From assembly GCA_033063855.1 (NCBI GenBank), contig CP093829.1, positions 22,909,537-22,973,536 of the forward strand: a DNA stretch of 64,000 nucleotides. The letters run 5' to 3'. How positions within the stretch are numbered: the first letter of the stretch is position 1; each line of letters opens with the position of its first letter. Positions 48,001-59,100 of the stretch are shown in pieces. Made by a program: the position numbers and the translations under genes. Origin of the DNA: Smittia aterrima. Lineage: Eukaryota > Arthropoda > Insecta > Diptera > Chironomidae. The notes beneath the pieces are model-generated. The model made no database searches. It was given only the letters and a program-made list of their open reading frames with translations, and was not told the DNA's origin.

Positions 48001-51000
48001 GTGTCTTGTTCTCGTGTCCTACAATTCCATTTCTTAATTGCATTAACAACTTCATTTGATCCCTTCATTCTCTGTTTCTCACTCTTGTTTTGCATTTTAA
48101 ATCTTCATTCATTCATTTATGTTCGCGGAAAAGGTCAATGCATCGAAGAATTACTCAACGCGATCAATAAACATCGCACTCATTGGAAATGCAAAGCAGA
48201 GAACTAACTTCACTTGAGATAAAACTGAACCGTCTGGTTTCAGTTTATTCGATAGCGCCGAACATTTGTTAAGCTGTCCCTTTAAAGACATTTAACGAAA
48301 TCTCATTTCACGGTTGATTTGAAAAATCTTTGATTAATAGCTCGAAAACAACAAAACGAGATTCTCGTTTGCTATGATACTTTGAGATGAAGATTAACGA
48401 CGCTCGTTGTTAAGTAGATTTAGATCGATTTGTAGCCAAATAACAAATAGGAAGTTGAAATGAAATTTACCGAAGTGGTTATGAAGTCAGATTTTGAAGT
48501 TCACTCTAGTGATGGTCACGGGTTCGAATCCCGAAAATTCAAATGTCATATGATTAAATAAGAATTTTTTTTACTTCGATCGATAAATTGAATACTTTTA
48601 TCATTAAGCTGATATTGATCGATTTTAAGCCGCAAGCAAATAAGAATTTTATTACAAAAGTGTATTGAAGTTGCTTGTCAACTTTTGAGTTCATTTCTTT
48701 GAGTGACTTGGGTTCGAATCCCAAAAATTGAACATATTTTTTTACAAAACTCGATCAAACTTCAATTTTTTTGACTAATTCCACATCTCGCGACAATCCC
48801 GTTTTTCTAAATCAAGATATCATCATAAAATCTCTCGCATCACGACATGATATTGATAAATTATGAACCGTTTGTAAATGATTCCGCGCGCATAAAGAAA
48901 GTCCAATCAATTTGTCGTCGTCGTTATTTATCTGATCGTGGGATCGTCTGTCCCAAAAGGTTTGATCATGTTTCAAGTTGAGCGATGTAAGTTGGCGGAT
49001 GTTGCCTAAACGCTGAAATACTTTGAAGCATAAAAATGTCGTCGCTAATCAAATTTTCATAATTTCGCGTCATCGAACGTGAAACTCACGCAGACGCAAC
49101 GAAAGGAAAGCATAAAAGTTCAAGAGTTCCCGAGGAAAACTCTTAAAACTGTCAAAGTATTTGTCGCAACCCGAACTCATATCGACGACGACGACGAATT
49201 TCAACAAACAAGTTTGATTCGTTCGTGCTTCCACTTGCGTTTTCATTCGGCATAAAAGTTTATTTTAAAATCTTGTGCGTCTTCGTGAAGCAAAGAAACT
49301 AAGCATAAGAAAACACCAACAAACGTTTGCGTTGATCATTTGTTGGTGTTTTCCAACATCTCAGAGCATTAGACTTTTCTCAGTCGGATATCAGACGACA
49401 CGCCAAACGGATCAGCTCAGTTCTCGGCTTAGCGAGTATCGATGTTTCGCGTATTCTCAATTAGCGACTTCTCTCGTTTCTCTTTCGATCGTTAATTGCG
49501 AGCTGCCATCATTAGTTCGCCGATATTCAATCAAGAAACATCGGAAAATTGTGCCATCGATTTGCATTTTGAGTGAGCGAGAGGTGCAAGACTCATAAAT
49601 AATTGAACCGAGAGTGGAAAAGTGAAACGATTTTTTTGCTAGATCGAAAGTGCAGTTCACCGTTAATTCAATCGTTATCCCACACGTTTGCTGGAATAAC
49701 AAAATATGATCCATAAAGTCAAGTTTCCGCTCGACTGAAGGCAAGAGATAGCCTCGACTCGAGTCATTTCAAGTCTAAAATGAAAATATTGTGAATATCA
49801 AATGGATTAAGTTGCAGAAGAATTCTTCTCGCCATAAATCAATGAAACGCGACACGAGATATTAATTAAAGACATTCGTTCAGTTAATGAACAACAGTGA
49901 TTGCGGAATAAAAAGAATCTTGCGATGCAACTGAGAAATTGTTGACTTTTCTTGAAAGGAAAACTCCAATAAATTTTTCCCCGCGCGCACTCACGCAGCG
50001 AACATGAAATATTAATTAACGCAACAAATAACTTCTCCAACTTCTATTGCCTGATGCATTAGAAGAGAACGAAAATAGAAAAGTAAAAGTTCAGCGTGAA
50101 GAAGTGAAGAATGTGGAACAAACTATTTAAGAAGAAGGAAAAGAAACAATCGAAGCCGCCCAATAAATCAGAGAGTGACACGGCGAATCAAGCGACAGCT
50201 TCTTCCAAGTGTTTCTCGTTCCGAGGCGGACGAAAGCCAAACGGTGATCACTACAGGCCCAGTGATAACTTTCATTACCTTCAATATGAATCAGAAGCGT
50301 ATCGTAATCCAGGTGAGGCTTCGTTAGCGTTGATTGAGTTATGAGAGGCAATGCTAGAGGGTTAATAAGTAGAAGGGAGCAACCTACATAAATCACTCGC
50401 TCATTGTCGTTGGATCCAACAATCCGTAAATAGAAACACGAAAATCTGTTAAAAGATTGCTTTGGTTTTTGGAAAATCGATTCTACTTTGTAATAAACTT
50501 TATCGATTTCGCGTGAGAAAGCATTTCCTTTCGACGACCGTCTGTGCAATTAAACGAAGAACTTTGAGCTCATATGTCATGACAAATGAAGCAACAAAAG
50601 TGAAACTGAGTAGAGCGTGCTTCTGTCGCGGTTGTTTGTTGCGGTTTTCCATGGAAATCCGTGACATTTCCCCATAAATTTCACTAGAAACTGAAGCTTG
50701 CTTCGGTGGCGTCGCAGAGTTAAAACAAATCTATTAGTTGCTTTCAAGGGAAATCGAACTGAGACCATCGACGCAAAAGAATCATTCTCTGCCTCAGTTC
50801 AGGTTCTGGACTTAATTACACGAAATGGTATGCAAATGATCTCGTTAACCTTGGCGTGTTTTAACCAAAAATCGCTTTTGATAAGCTCGGAAGAATTTCA
50901 GGACGAGATTTTCTGTTGATTCGAAACAAGAAAGATAAAAAGAAGAAGAGAAGTTGTCGCTTGAGATTATCGACGGTTGGGAAATACAAATTCTTTTGGT

Positions 51001-54000
51001 AAACAAATTGCCAATGCCCACTCGAAAATCGTTGTGACAATTGACACGAAGAAGCGTCGACGACGACACTTGAATTTGCGCAAACAAAACTCCTACGTCT
51101 GCCCATTCCAGGTTAACGTCTCTTCATGGATCGAGTTGTCATCAATCTTTTTAATTACCATGAATCAACTTCTGATGTTTGAACTTGACGAGATTTCTGA
51201 TTAACAAGTGGAATATCGTTTTCAAAAATCGATTTCTTGCTCGATCGAAACGGAATTTGAATTCTCCTTCGCGGAGTTGCTTTGGAAGGAGAAGAAATAA
51301 ATTTCAAGATATAATTACACTCGTTCACCATCGGAGCGACGGAATGAAATTAATGACCGAATAAATGATTTTTATTAACTTTAAATAATTAGCGTAGCCG
51401 AGTTGCTAATTAACTTTCAATGACTTTTTCAGAATTCGACGGCGGGCACGAATATTCGCGGCTTTATCGACCAGAGCAGCATCAGAATCTACAGCAAGAA
51501 GATCATCAACAATTAAACGAGATCTTCATCGATATTCCTCCAGCGAATGCTCGACTCGACTTGTGCCCTGTTTGCTCACGCAAATTCTCTCCGGAATCTT
51601 TGATGAAACATGTCATCATCTGCGAGAAGATCAATACGAAAAAACGAAAGCCATTCGACTCGTCCAAGCAGCGACTAAATGGAACAGAGTTCATTGCTGT
51701 TGTTGGAACTTCTCCGACAGTCACTCAGAACCGTTTGCAACCACTGAAGTTTGAAAGTCGCGTTTCGCCACCAAAAACGGTAAGTTGTCCACGCTATTCA
51801 TTGCGAGAACTCGAGCAAAGGTGTAAAGGATTGTGAATCATAGTCAAAACTCGCTCACGATTTCCGCTAATTGCCGCCTAACTTGTTTTAATTGCTCAGC
51901 GAGAATTCGCATTCCAAAAATTCCAAAAAAGTTTCTGACTCAACCTTTTGTAATCAATTTACTCTTGATCCATACAAACTCCCAAGAAGCTTGGGCAACA
52001 GCAAAGAATTACACAATCGCCAGTTTCCATTTCTCGACAGCAGAAAGAAAAAAGCTTTGTCTGCCTTCGATGCGAACTCGTTTCAAAGAATGCCCAAATC
52101 GGTTGCATTATGTTTTATTTACGTGTCTGAATGGTCAATTGAGAATTCGAACTGCAGTCTTGAGAGCTATTACGAAAAGCGAAGACGCGTGGAGCTTCAT
52201 CGAACGTAAAGATTTATAGTTTCAAGTGGTTAACTCTCGCAAGTTCTATTTTGGGAAATGAATTTAAATGATCTTTAATTTCATTTCTCTTCATCTCCCG
52301 CCCAAAACAAACGATCGTCTGATCAGAGAGTTTGGGATGAAAACTGTCACGCATCACAAAAGATTAATGACTCATTGCTATCTTCTCCGCATTTAGCTTC
52401 AACGGAAAGCAAGTGAAACGAGTCTCAAGTCGCAACCGACAACGTCAGCTGAACGAAGCATGATGATGAGCAGCATGAGAGCTCGTAAGAACTCAACGAG
52501 CAGTTTGGGCGGAACTCCCAGATCGCTAACAAAACGAACAGTTGCGCCTCAAAGTGAGAAATGTCCGCACTGCGAAAGAGTCTTTGGATACAAAGGTGAC
52601 AAATACATTTCATTAAGCAAACTGATTGACTTTAAATATTATTTTTCAGCCTACGATCGCCATGTCGAATGGTGTAAAGAGAAATCACTCATTAAAGCTT
52701 CACCAGCGATGGCATCCGTGTCAGCTGCAAAGGAGCGATTAATGACTCGAACGCAGTATCGAGCTCCGAACTTGAAGTAATTAATCTTTTCGATTTTAAT
52801 TTTAATAATCCAACCAATTTTTTATTCTCAAACTAGAACTAAGCGCGGCGTAACACGCGATAAATACTCAAACAGCTGTAATGGATCGACAAATAGCTTA
52901 GCTGACTTTGACTCAACGTTGAATTCAATGAGCTCATCAATGACAAGCGAGCAGTGAGTTGTAGCCTGCGCAATTAAGAGTTCATTGTCTTATAATCAAT
53001 AATTTCTTTTTCAGTGGCCTTTACGATCCATTCTTATCAGCGAAGAAGCAACTCGAGGAGCTTTTCTCTCCTACGACAACGCCCACGACACAGATGATTA
53101 ATTCGATGATGACGGGGCCATCGAATAAGCAAAGTAACGGCAATGATGTGATGTCTAAATCTCTCACGATTACTAACCACGCCGCCAGCTCTCCAAAGAC
53201 ACCGCAGCCCATCCCAAAAATGCAAAGCAACTTCAAACGCACCTCGTCATTGAGGATTTCGAATCGCAAACCCAAACCGGCAATTTACACGCCACCGGTA
53301 AAGTCTAACATTCATTGTGGCATCACAGACGATGGCCCGATATCCCCGAACTTTGTTAAAGCGACAGATTACGATGAACTTCCGATAAAATCGCCTTACA
53401 GTGCCATTAAGATGTGCGAGGAGAATCTTGCGCCTTATCAACTTCCATCACGAGCTTCACCATCACCAACGATGCCTTCGATCAACAGTCTAACTCCGTT
53501 GATGAGAGACAAAAGTGCCTTGATCCGAAAGAACTTGAAACTCGATCTGAGAAATCCAAACATGCCGTCATCGGATTATCCGCTTTCAAAGACAGACTCA
53601 CTCGCTCTCTTCTTGAAATATGAGAACGAAATGTCAGCAAAGTTGTCCGAGAAAGAATTAAAAGACAAAAGTAATAGTCTCAGCAGGAGAACGCAAGCAA
53701 CGATGAACATCAACGGCATCGGAATAAAAGATCAAAAACTTCCAGACATCAACAAGCCAATGCAACAGCATCAGTCATCGCCACCGCCTACGCAACAGAA
53801 ACTTCCAAATGGCGGAACCATCGAAGGAAGATCATTGATCTCCATCGATAACCTGAATAAAAGTCAAGCTGATGACAGTCAATCGAAGAGTCATTCGGCT
53901 CCAGTTAAACTGAATAACGCTTGTGATAATTTACCGATGTTGAGCAACAACAATGGCAGTGACAACAGTCGATCACCATCAATCGATCGTAAGAACACAG

Positions 54001-54959
54001 ACTCCGAAGAATCTCCGAATCAAACAAGACGAAGTGGCGGCAGCACAACGCTTCGTCGTAAGAAGAAATATAACATGGACAACATTCTATTCGACACAGA
54101 TCCAGAGACCAAGTCGAGCAGCAGTGATAACAGTAACAATAACAGTCTGAATAGACCAACATCGCGAACTTCAAACGCCGAATCAATTTTCGATGATTTT
54201 GACTTCGATCAATTCATTGCTTCGTTCAACGATGACGATCAGTTCCCGATCTTTAAAGATTACAAAATGATGATGAACAAGTCGACGACTAAACCTGACG
54301 AAGTTAACAACAACGGCGAAAGCAATCACAATACGACACCAGTCAATCCAAATCCTCCAGCTCCAATTGGAGTTGTGAAGAATTTCGCGGATACAAAACC
54401 AATTCCAATTCAAAGACAACCGATGTCAGAAGCGGAGATTAGTGGACTTGAGAAATTAGACAACTTGTGCAAGATGCTGAGTGGGAACTCTGATTCAGAT
54501 GAGAATAGTTTAGAGACTGATCCAAGCGAGACTCAAACTATTCGATCAAAGTCGAGTGCTGATTCAGCTTATGGAAGGTGAGAAAGAAAGAAAATTCTTC
54601 TTTGACTTCATAATTGAACTTTTCTTAGTCTTTCTAGGCAATCACAGTCACCATTCGACCACAGGAAGATGAGCAATGGCAGCGCTTATAACTTCCGACC
54701 AACGCCGCCGCCTCCTCCTGTTCGACAGCATTTCGAGCTCAAGACAACGGAGATCGTTCTCAACCCGGTAAAGCCACCAAATTTCCAAGAGACGATCATG
54801 ATTCCGAGAAACGGACCCGTCCCGTTAAGTCGTCAGGCGAGCACCGAACAGAAGGAAGGACAACTCTCAAAGTTTTGTCATGAATGCGGTTACAAGTTTG
54901 TTGTTCCAACCGCGAAATTCTGTATCGAGTGTGGTGTGCGGCGAATCAAATTAAATTAA
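42055..54959 (+). CDS. Zinc finger C2HC domain protein 1 (ZC2HC1/FAM164), long-intron isoform
   Basis: Exons: 42055-42169 (exon A), 51433-51779, 52397-52595, 52650-52776, 52837-52953, 53015-54577, 54638-54959; 930 codons (929 aa). Two ZC2HC-type zinc fingers: C83, C86, H98, C102 (CPVCSRKF...) and C210, C213, H226, C230 (CPHCERVF...), the second interrupted by an intron. A long Ser/Asn-rich, probably disordered region fills residues 300-820. The protein ends in a CxxC...CxxC zinc ribbon (C903, C906, C918, C921). Function in animals is poorly known; the family is cytoplasmic or centrosomal in some reports. All junctions are phase-consistent. Exon A starts in a good context (CGAAATG) and is joined across a 9.3-kb intron, which is the weakest part of the model. 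Confidence 0.8.
48462..48541 (+). repeat. tRNA-Ser-like element 1
   Basis: B-box-like CGGGTTCGAATCCCG with a T-stem of four perfect pairs. Upstream are a D-arm-like CCGAAGTGGTTATGAAG and a long variable-arm-like CTCTAGTGATGG, as in class II tRNAs. The ends GAAATTT and AAAATTC can pair at 6 of 7 positions like an acceptor stem. The D-stem and anticodon stem do not form properly, so this is a tRNA pseudogene or SINE head rather than a working tRNA. A T run follows at about 48566. Confidence 0.45.
48620..48745 (+). repeat. tRNA-Ser-like element 2
   Basis: A second copy about 190 bp downstream with a perfect T arm (TTGGGTTCGAATCCCAA), then a T run. The 5' flank GATCGATTTTAAGCC...CAAATAAGAA matches GATCGATTTGTAGCC...CAAATAGGAA before element 1, so the repeat unit extends beyond the tRNA-like part. 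Confidence 0.45.
50111..50312 (+). CDS. Alternative first coding exon (exon B) of the ZC2HC1 gene
   Basis: Encodes 67 residues beginning MWNKLFKKKEKKQSKPP and ending YRNP, then a GTGAGG donor in phase 1, the same phase as exon A, so it joins the 51433 acceptor (AA TTC GAC) equally well. An in-frame TGA lies two codons upstream of the ATG, which makes it a first rather than an internal coding exon. The isoform would be 958 aa. Its strongly basic N-terminus contrasts with the acidic exon A (AFESFISDVDDD) and suggests a different location or partner for the two products. Confidence 0.65.
51780..52396 (+). other. ZC2HC1 intron (617 bp)
   Basis: Lies between the first zinc-finger exon and the exon starting LQRKASETS. 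Two overlapping plus-strand open frames of about 105-128 codons occupy it, but neither has a phase-matched acceptor and donor, so they are treated as chance or cryptic. Confidence 0.5.
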
Positions 54960-55966
54960 CTGACTAATTGAAACCCTTATTAATCACAAGTGTTAATCGA
55001 TTGCGTTTCTTCACCACACCAATTCTGGTCAAAGCCATTTTAGTGTTTAAGTCGCTTCATGTTAAAGATCCTTTTCCTTCTTTTTTCAAACTTCTTTTGT
55101 TTCTGATTTAACAAGACTGATTTTAAATTTTATTCTTTCGACGATGACGAGTTACTCACACCAGCAATTTAACTTAAATCAATTAACAAAGGCTGATGGC
55201 AGATTGGAGAGTAGAGAAAGAAACTTTTCCTGATCGAGAGTTGGATTAAAATTTAATCAAACTACAAAGTTTGGGTTAAATTAAATCTAACTTCAAAAGA
55301 GCTTTTAAAGCTCAAAGATCAGAAAAGCTTTTTAAGATGAAAGTTTCGAGAATGAGCTTTTTATATCAACAGAGTTTAAAATTGAAAACAAAGTAAGATT
55401 CAGAATAATTCGACTTCAATTTCTTTCAAAAGCTTCACCAAACTCTGAATATCAAAACTTTTTTGAATTTCCCCATTGAAAAGCCTTCACTGAAACTTTT
55501 AAGATTGATGAAAAAATAATCAAATTTGTAAACTAAGAGAAGAATCATGCATTGAATAATAAATGGAAAAGTTTTTCTTTTTTGCAAAAGTTAATGAATG
55601 GTTTTATTTATTTTTCCTTGAAGAAGTTTAACATTTAAATTATCACAGATTATTGGCTTGGTGTCGCCAACAGATCCTACAATTAGGACAAGCAGTGAGC
55701 ATCGACGTGCCGAACAGAGGTAAATTCCTCTTTGCCTGACTTTCTATTCATCAGTCCCGACTTGATGTGATCGTCGAATATGTTCAAAAATTACGCAGCT
55801 CTACTCTTTAATCACCCGCTACCCCTTTTTTCAACTAATGCAATTCGCGGACCATCGTGAAAGCACTCGGCTAAATTTCAAACTAACAAAGTTAAGAAAT
55901 TAAAGTTTTGTCTATTTTACAACAATTGAGCAATAAACTATACATTAAGTAATTGTAACAGGACAG
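54960..55966. other. 3' UTRs between convergent genes
   Basis: Convergent tail region. AATAAA occurs on the plus strand near 55557 and 55931, suitable for ZC2HC1 ends. A more GC-rich island at about 55650-55790 stands out and is discussed as a finding. No secure gene. Confidence 0.4.
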
Positions 55967-56110
55967 TCATTTGAGATTATTTACAGCTGACTCGACGCGT
56001 TCTTCATAAGAAAAACCAAAATTAGTTGCTTCCTGCTGCACGTAATTTTTGAACAACTCCCGAGCTTCACTCTGTGCCCTTCTAATTTTCTCCTCTAAGT
56101 TAGAATTCAT
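55967..56110 (-). CDS. Small ORF, 47 aa, directly downstream of HMG-CoA reductase
   Basis: Begins ATG (MNSNLEEKIRRAQSEAREL) and ends VNNLK then TGA, 68 bp after the HMG-CoA reductase stop on the same strand. The predicted peptide is one highly charged amphipathic helix with coding-like composition. It could be an independent small protein, the first exon of a small gene (a possible partner exon lies at 55655-55740), or a frame in the reductase 3' UTR. I recognise no family. Confidence 0.35.
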   Translation of the reverse strand: MNSNLEEKIRRAQSEARELFKNYVQQEATNFGFSYEERVESAVNNLK

Positions 56111-56177
56111 GTTGAATGTGATGTTAGGGAAAAGATGTTGACATGTTTTTAATGTGGCGCCGCATTAAGATTTTATG

Positions 56178-59100
56178 TTAAATTTTCGGCATCATCGACA
56201 TATGACTTGAGGCTGAGGTAGACAACGCTGGATTAACGACAACGGAAGATCTTGAAAGAGAGACAAAGAATGAATAAAGATTTTTAAAGTCAAAAGTTAT
56301 TTTTTGTGTTTACCTGTTGTGTTTCATGTGGCTCTTGACTAGATCGCTATTGACTAAGGCAGCCATTAGTGAAATCTCACCGGCCATGACTGTTGCACAG
56401 ATAAGACGGGCCAATTGTTTGCTGTTCTCGGCTGGATGTGTTTGATGTGCTCCTCGAACTCCGAGGACGTCAAGGCAAGCACCTTGTCCAGGCAAAACTG
56501 TTCCACCGCCCACTGTGCCAACTTCAAGAGAAGGCATTGTGCACGTGAGGTACAAGTCGTTAGGGTTATCGGGATGCAGATCCATATTTGTCGAGCAGTT
56601 GCTGCTTGTGATGTTCTGTGCAGGGTCTTGTCCGGTTGCGATGAAAATTGCTGTTACCATGTTTGCTGCATGAGCGTTATTTCCTCCTATGCTTCCAGCC
56701 ATTGCTGAGCCAGCCATATTTTTGAGTTTGTTGCATTGAACCAAAGTTTTCGCATCGGTTTTGAGTAAATTCTTCAAAACTTCTTCGCTAATTCTCGATT
56801 CACAGACAACACGTTTGCCACGTCCTTTAATCCAGTTGATTGCCGCGGGTTTCTTATCCGAGCAGAAGTTTCCACTCAAGCTAATGATTTGCATTTCAGG
56901 GAAAGCATGTGCTACAATACGCAAAGCATTCTCAGCACCCTTCGAAACCATATTCATGCCCATAGCGTCACCAGTGAAAGCTCTGAAACGAATATAAAGA
57001 TGTGGACCGTCAACGCCAATGAGAAGCTCTTGCAAACGTGCAAAGCGACTGGTAGAATCGAAAGCTGTCTTAATAGTCTGGAAGTTCTCTGGAGTTTCCA
57101 TCCAACGTTTGGCTTGAGCCGCACTGACGACATCAGGGAATTTCACGCAAGGTGCACGAGTCATACCAACATCTTCAACGACGCTTCTAACTCCATAGTA
57201 CGATAAGGCTTTGCATCCTCTGTTTGTTGATGCAACAAGGGCTCCCTCGGTTGTTGCCATAGGAATGAAATATTTTTTGTTGTCTAGTGTAATTGGTCCG
57301 GCGTATCCCACAGGAATCTCAACATAGCCAATCACATTTTCACAGCAGGCATTCAATACTTTACTGTAATCATATTGACGATAGCTAAGTGGACCGAAAA
57401 TATCGTGAGCACTCTTGTATCCGAGTTTAGTTGCAATGATCTGACGACGAATTCTAACTCCTCTCTCTGAGTTTTCAACGATAGTTTCGATTTTGTGAAG
57501 TGGCAAGTGATTTCCTCCAGCGTTGACCAAGCTAATAAGCTCCTCATCTGTCAATGATTTGGCACCTTCATCTGACATCATAATCTTGACGCATTCTTCA
57601 ATTGACCGTGGTGGACGAACTGGGACAAGAGCTGATTCAATGAATTCAGGATTATCTTCATCGGAATCACCAAAAACGTCGAAGGCCGTCAAGTCTGTTT
57701 GAACTTCCGTATCTCTTGTTGTCGGATCTTCCTGACTAATCGAAAATAGCGCTCGTCGTCTTGGCGGGGAGTCGTCACGTGCCTGAATCATCGCCTTAAC
57801 TCTCGAAGCTTCTTCTAACATCTTCTCACGCTTCCGTTTCTCTTCTTCTTCAATTTGACGAGCCAAATCACGTTGCAGTTGGTTGGTAAGGTTGTCGCGA
57901 TCAAAGAACAGGAACTTAAAAGCAAGTGCCATTAACAAAATGAGAATAAAGATCTGTTCGGTGCTAAGCCATAACCATCTCATTATATATTCAGAAAGAT
58001 CAGTTGATTCTGTTTTATTCATTTGCTGAGCCATATTCAAGTTTTTTCCATCGGCTCCGAGATTTACATTGACACCTTCATCGGACTCTTCAACGTCATC
58101 GCTTCCGGAGAATGTCAAACGACTGTGTGCATGAACGATCATCAATCCACTTGACATGATAAGTTTAACACGTTGCACAATTGGATTTTGCTTTTGGTCC
58201 TCTTCGCTTAGAGCTCTGATAAGCGATGGATCGCGTTTCTCCTCTGTCTCGCTGGTAGTTTCAGTTGGTGTGGCTACGGTTGAGTTGCTGCTATTCATCG
58301 ACAAATCCATTGTCAGGGCAATGCAAGCTGGATAGAAAGTCATGAAGACAACGTAATTGACAATGACCGAAATTACAGCGAATCCGCTGAGAACTTCAAG
58401 TCGTTGAACTCCTGAAAGTGTTCCGACTCCAATAACGAGCGCTTCAACCAGCGTGTTAAGCGAAATCGTTGGACCGAGCATTTCCATTCCGCGGGCAATG
58501 TTTTGCGTAACTTCATCAGAGTTTGACCCACTCAATGCAAGTTTCGCTAAAATGCCAGCTTTTGATAAGTCAATCAGTAGCAAGAAGAAGAAAATCGCGT
58601 CTCTGTCGAAGACGAAAGCAATTATTAGCATAAAGCGACCGATAACACACTCGACCGTGTACTCACTTCATGTCTGTGATGTCGCTTTCCAAAAAGTTTA
58701 TGATACTCGACGTGAAAATGAACGACGAGAAGACGGTGAAAAGAACGGCAAGACCTGTAAAGAGAAAAGAAGAAACAACGATAAAGTTAATTTCATTCAC
58801 TTTCCGACGTAATTTTCTCAATGAAACCAGATTGGGAAAATGGGACAGTAAGTTGTGTTAACAGTCGTTGTGGTCTCGTTGGCGTTTATTGACCCATTCT
58901 ACTGATCATCAAAGCAATGAGCAGGCGAGAGGCAGAAACGACGAAAGAAGAGAAAGAAAAATTTACTTTCGCAACACGAATTTCAATTTCTGCGCAAGAC
59001 TTTGTTGTTTCTTTTATTCATTCACAAGTCGCTTGGAAAGCCAGATCGAGACCTGTAGCCTCATCGGGTTTCACTCAACAAAACCTTTGTGACGTCACAT

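Larger units (their letters stand above)
42170..50110 (+). other. Large intron between alternative first exons
   Basis: About 8 kb between exon A and exon B of the ZC2HC1 gene. The only structured sequence recognised is a pair of tRNA-like elements near 48.46-48.74 kb. The open frames here are short, have no domains and show no splice partners; no nested gene is supported. Confidence 0.5.

Noticed and set aside
48462..48541. A functional tRNA-Ser gene
   Set aside because: The T arm and acceptor ends look good, but the D-stem and anticodon stem do not pair, and a second degraded copy nearby points to a repeat family.
51833..52219. Two overlapping open frames in the ZC2HC1 intron
   Set aside because: No phase-compatible splice sites link them to neighbouring exons, they overlap each other in different frames, and no family is recognised.
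56310..56313. Ending HMG-CoA reductase at the TAA right after KHNR
   Set aside because: That TAA overlaps a GTAAAC donor. Splicing to 56250 gives SSVVVNP..., matching the HNRS continuation seen in other HMG-CoA reductases, and the total becomes a whole number of codons.
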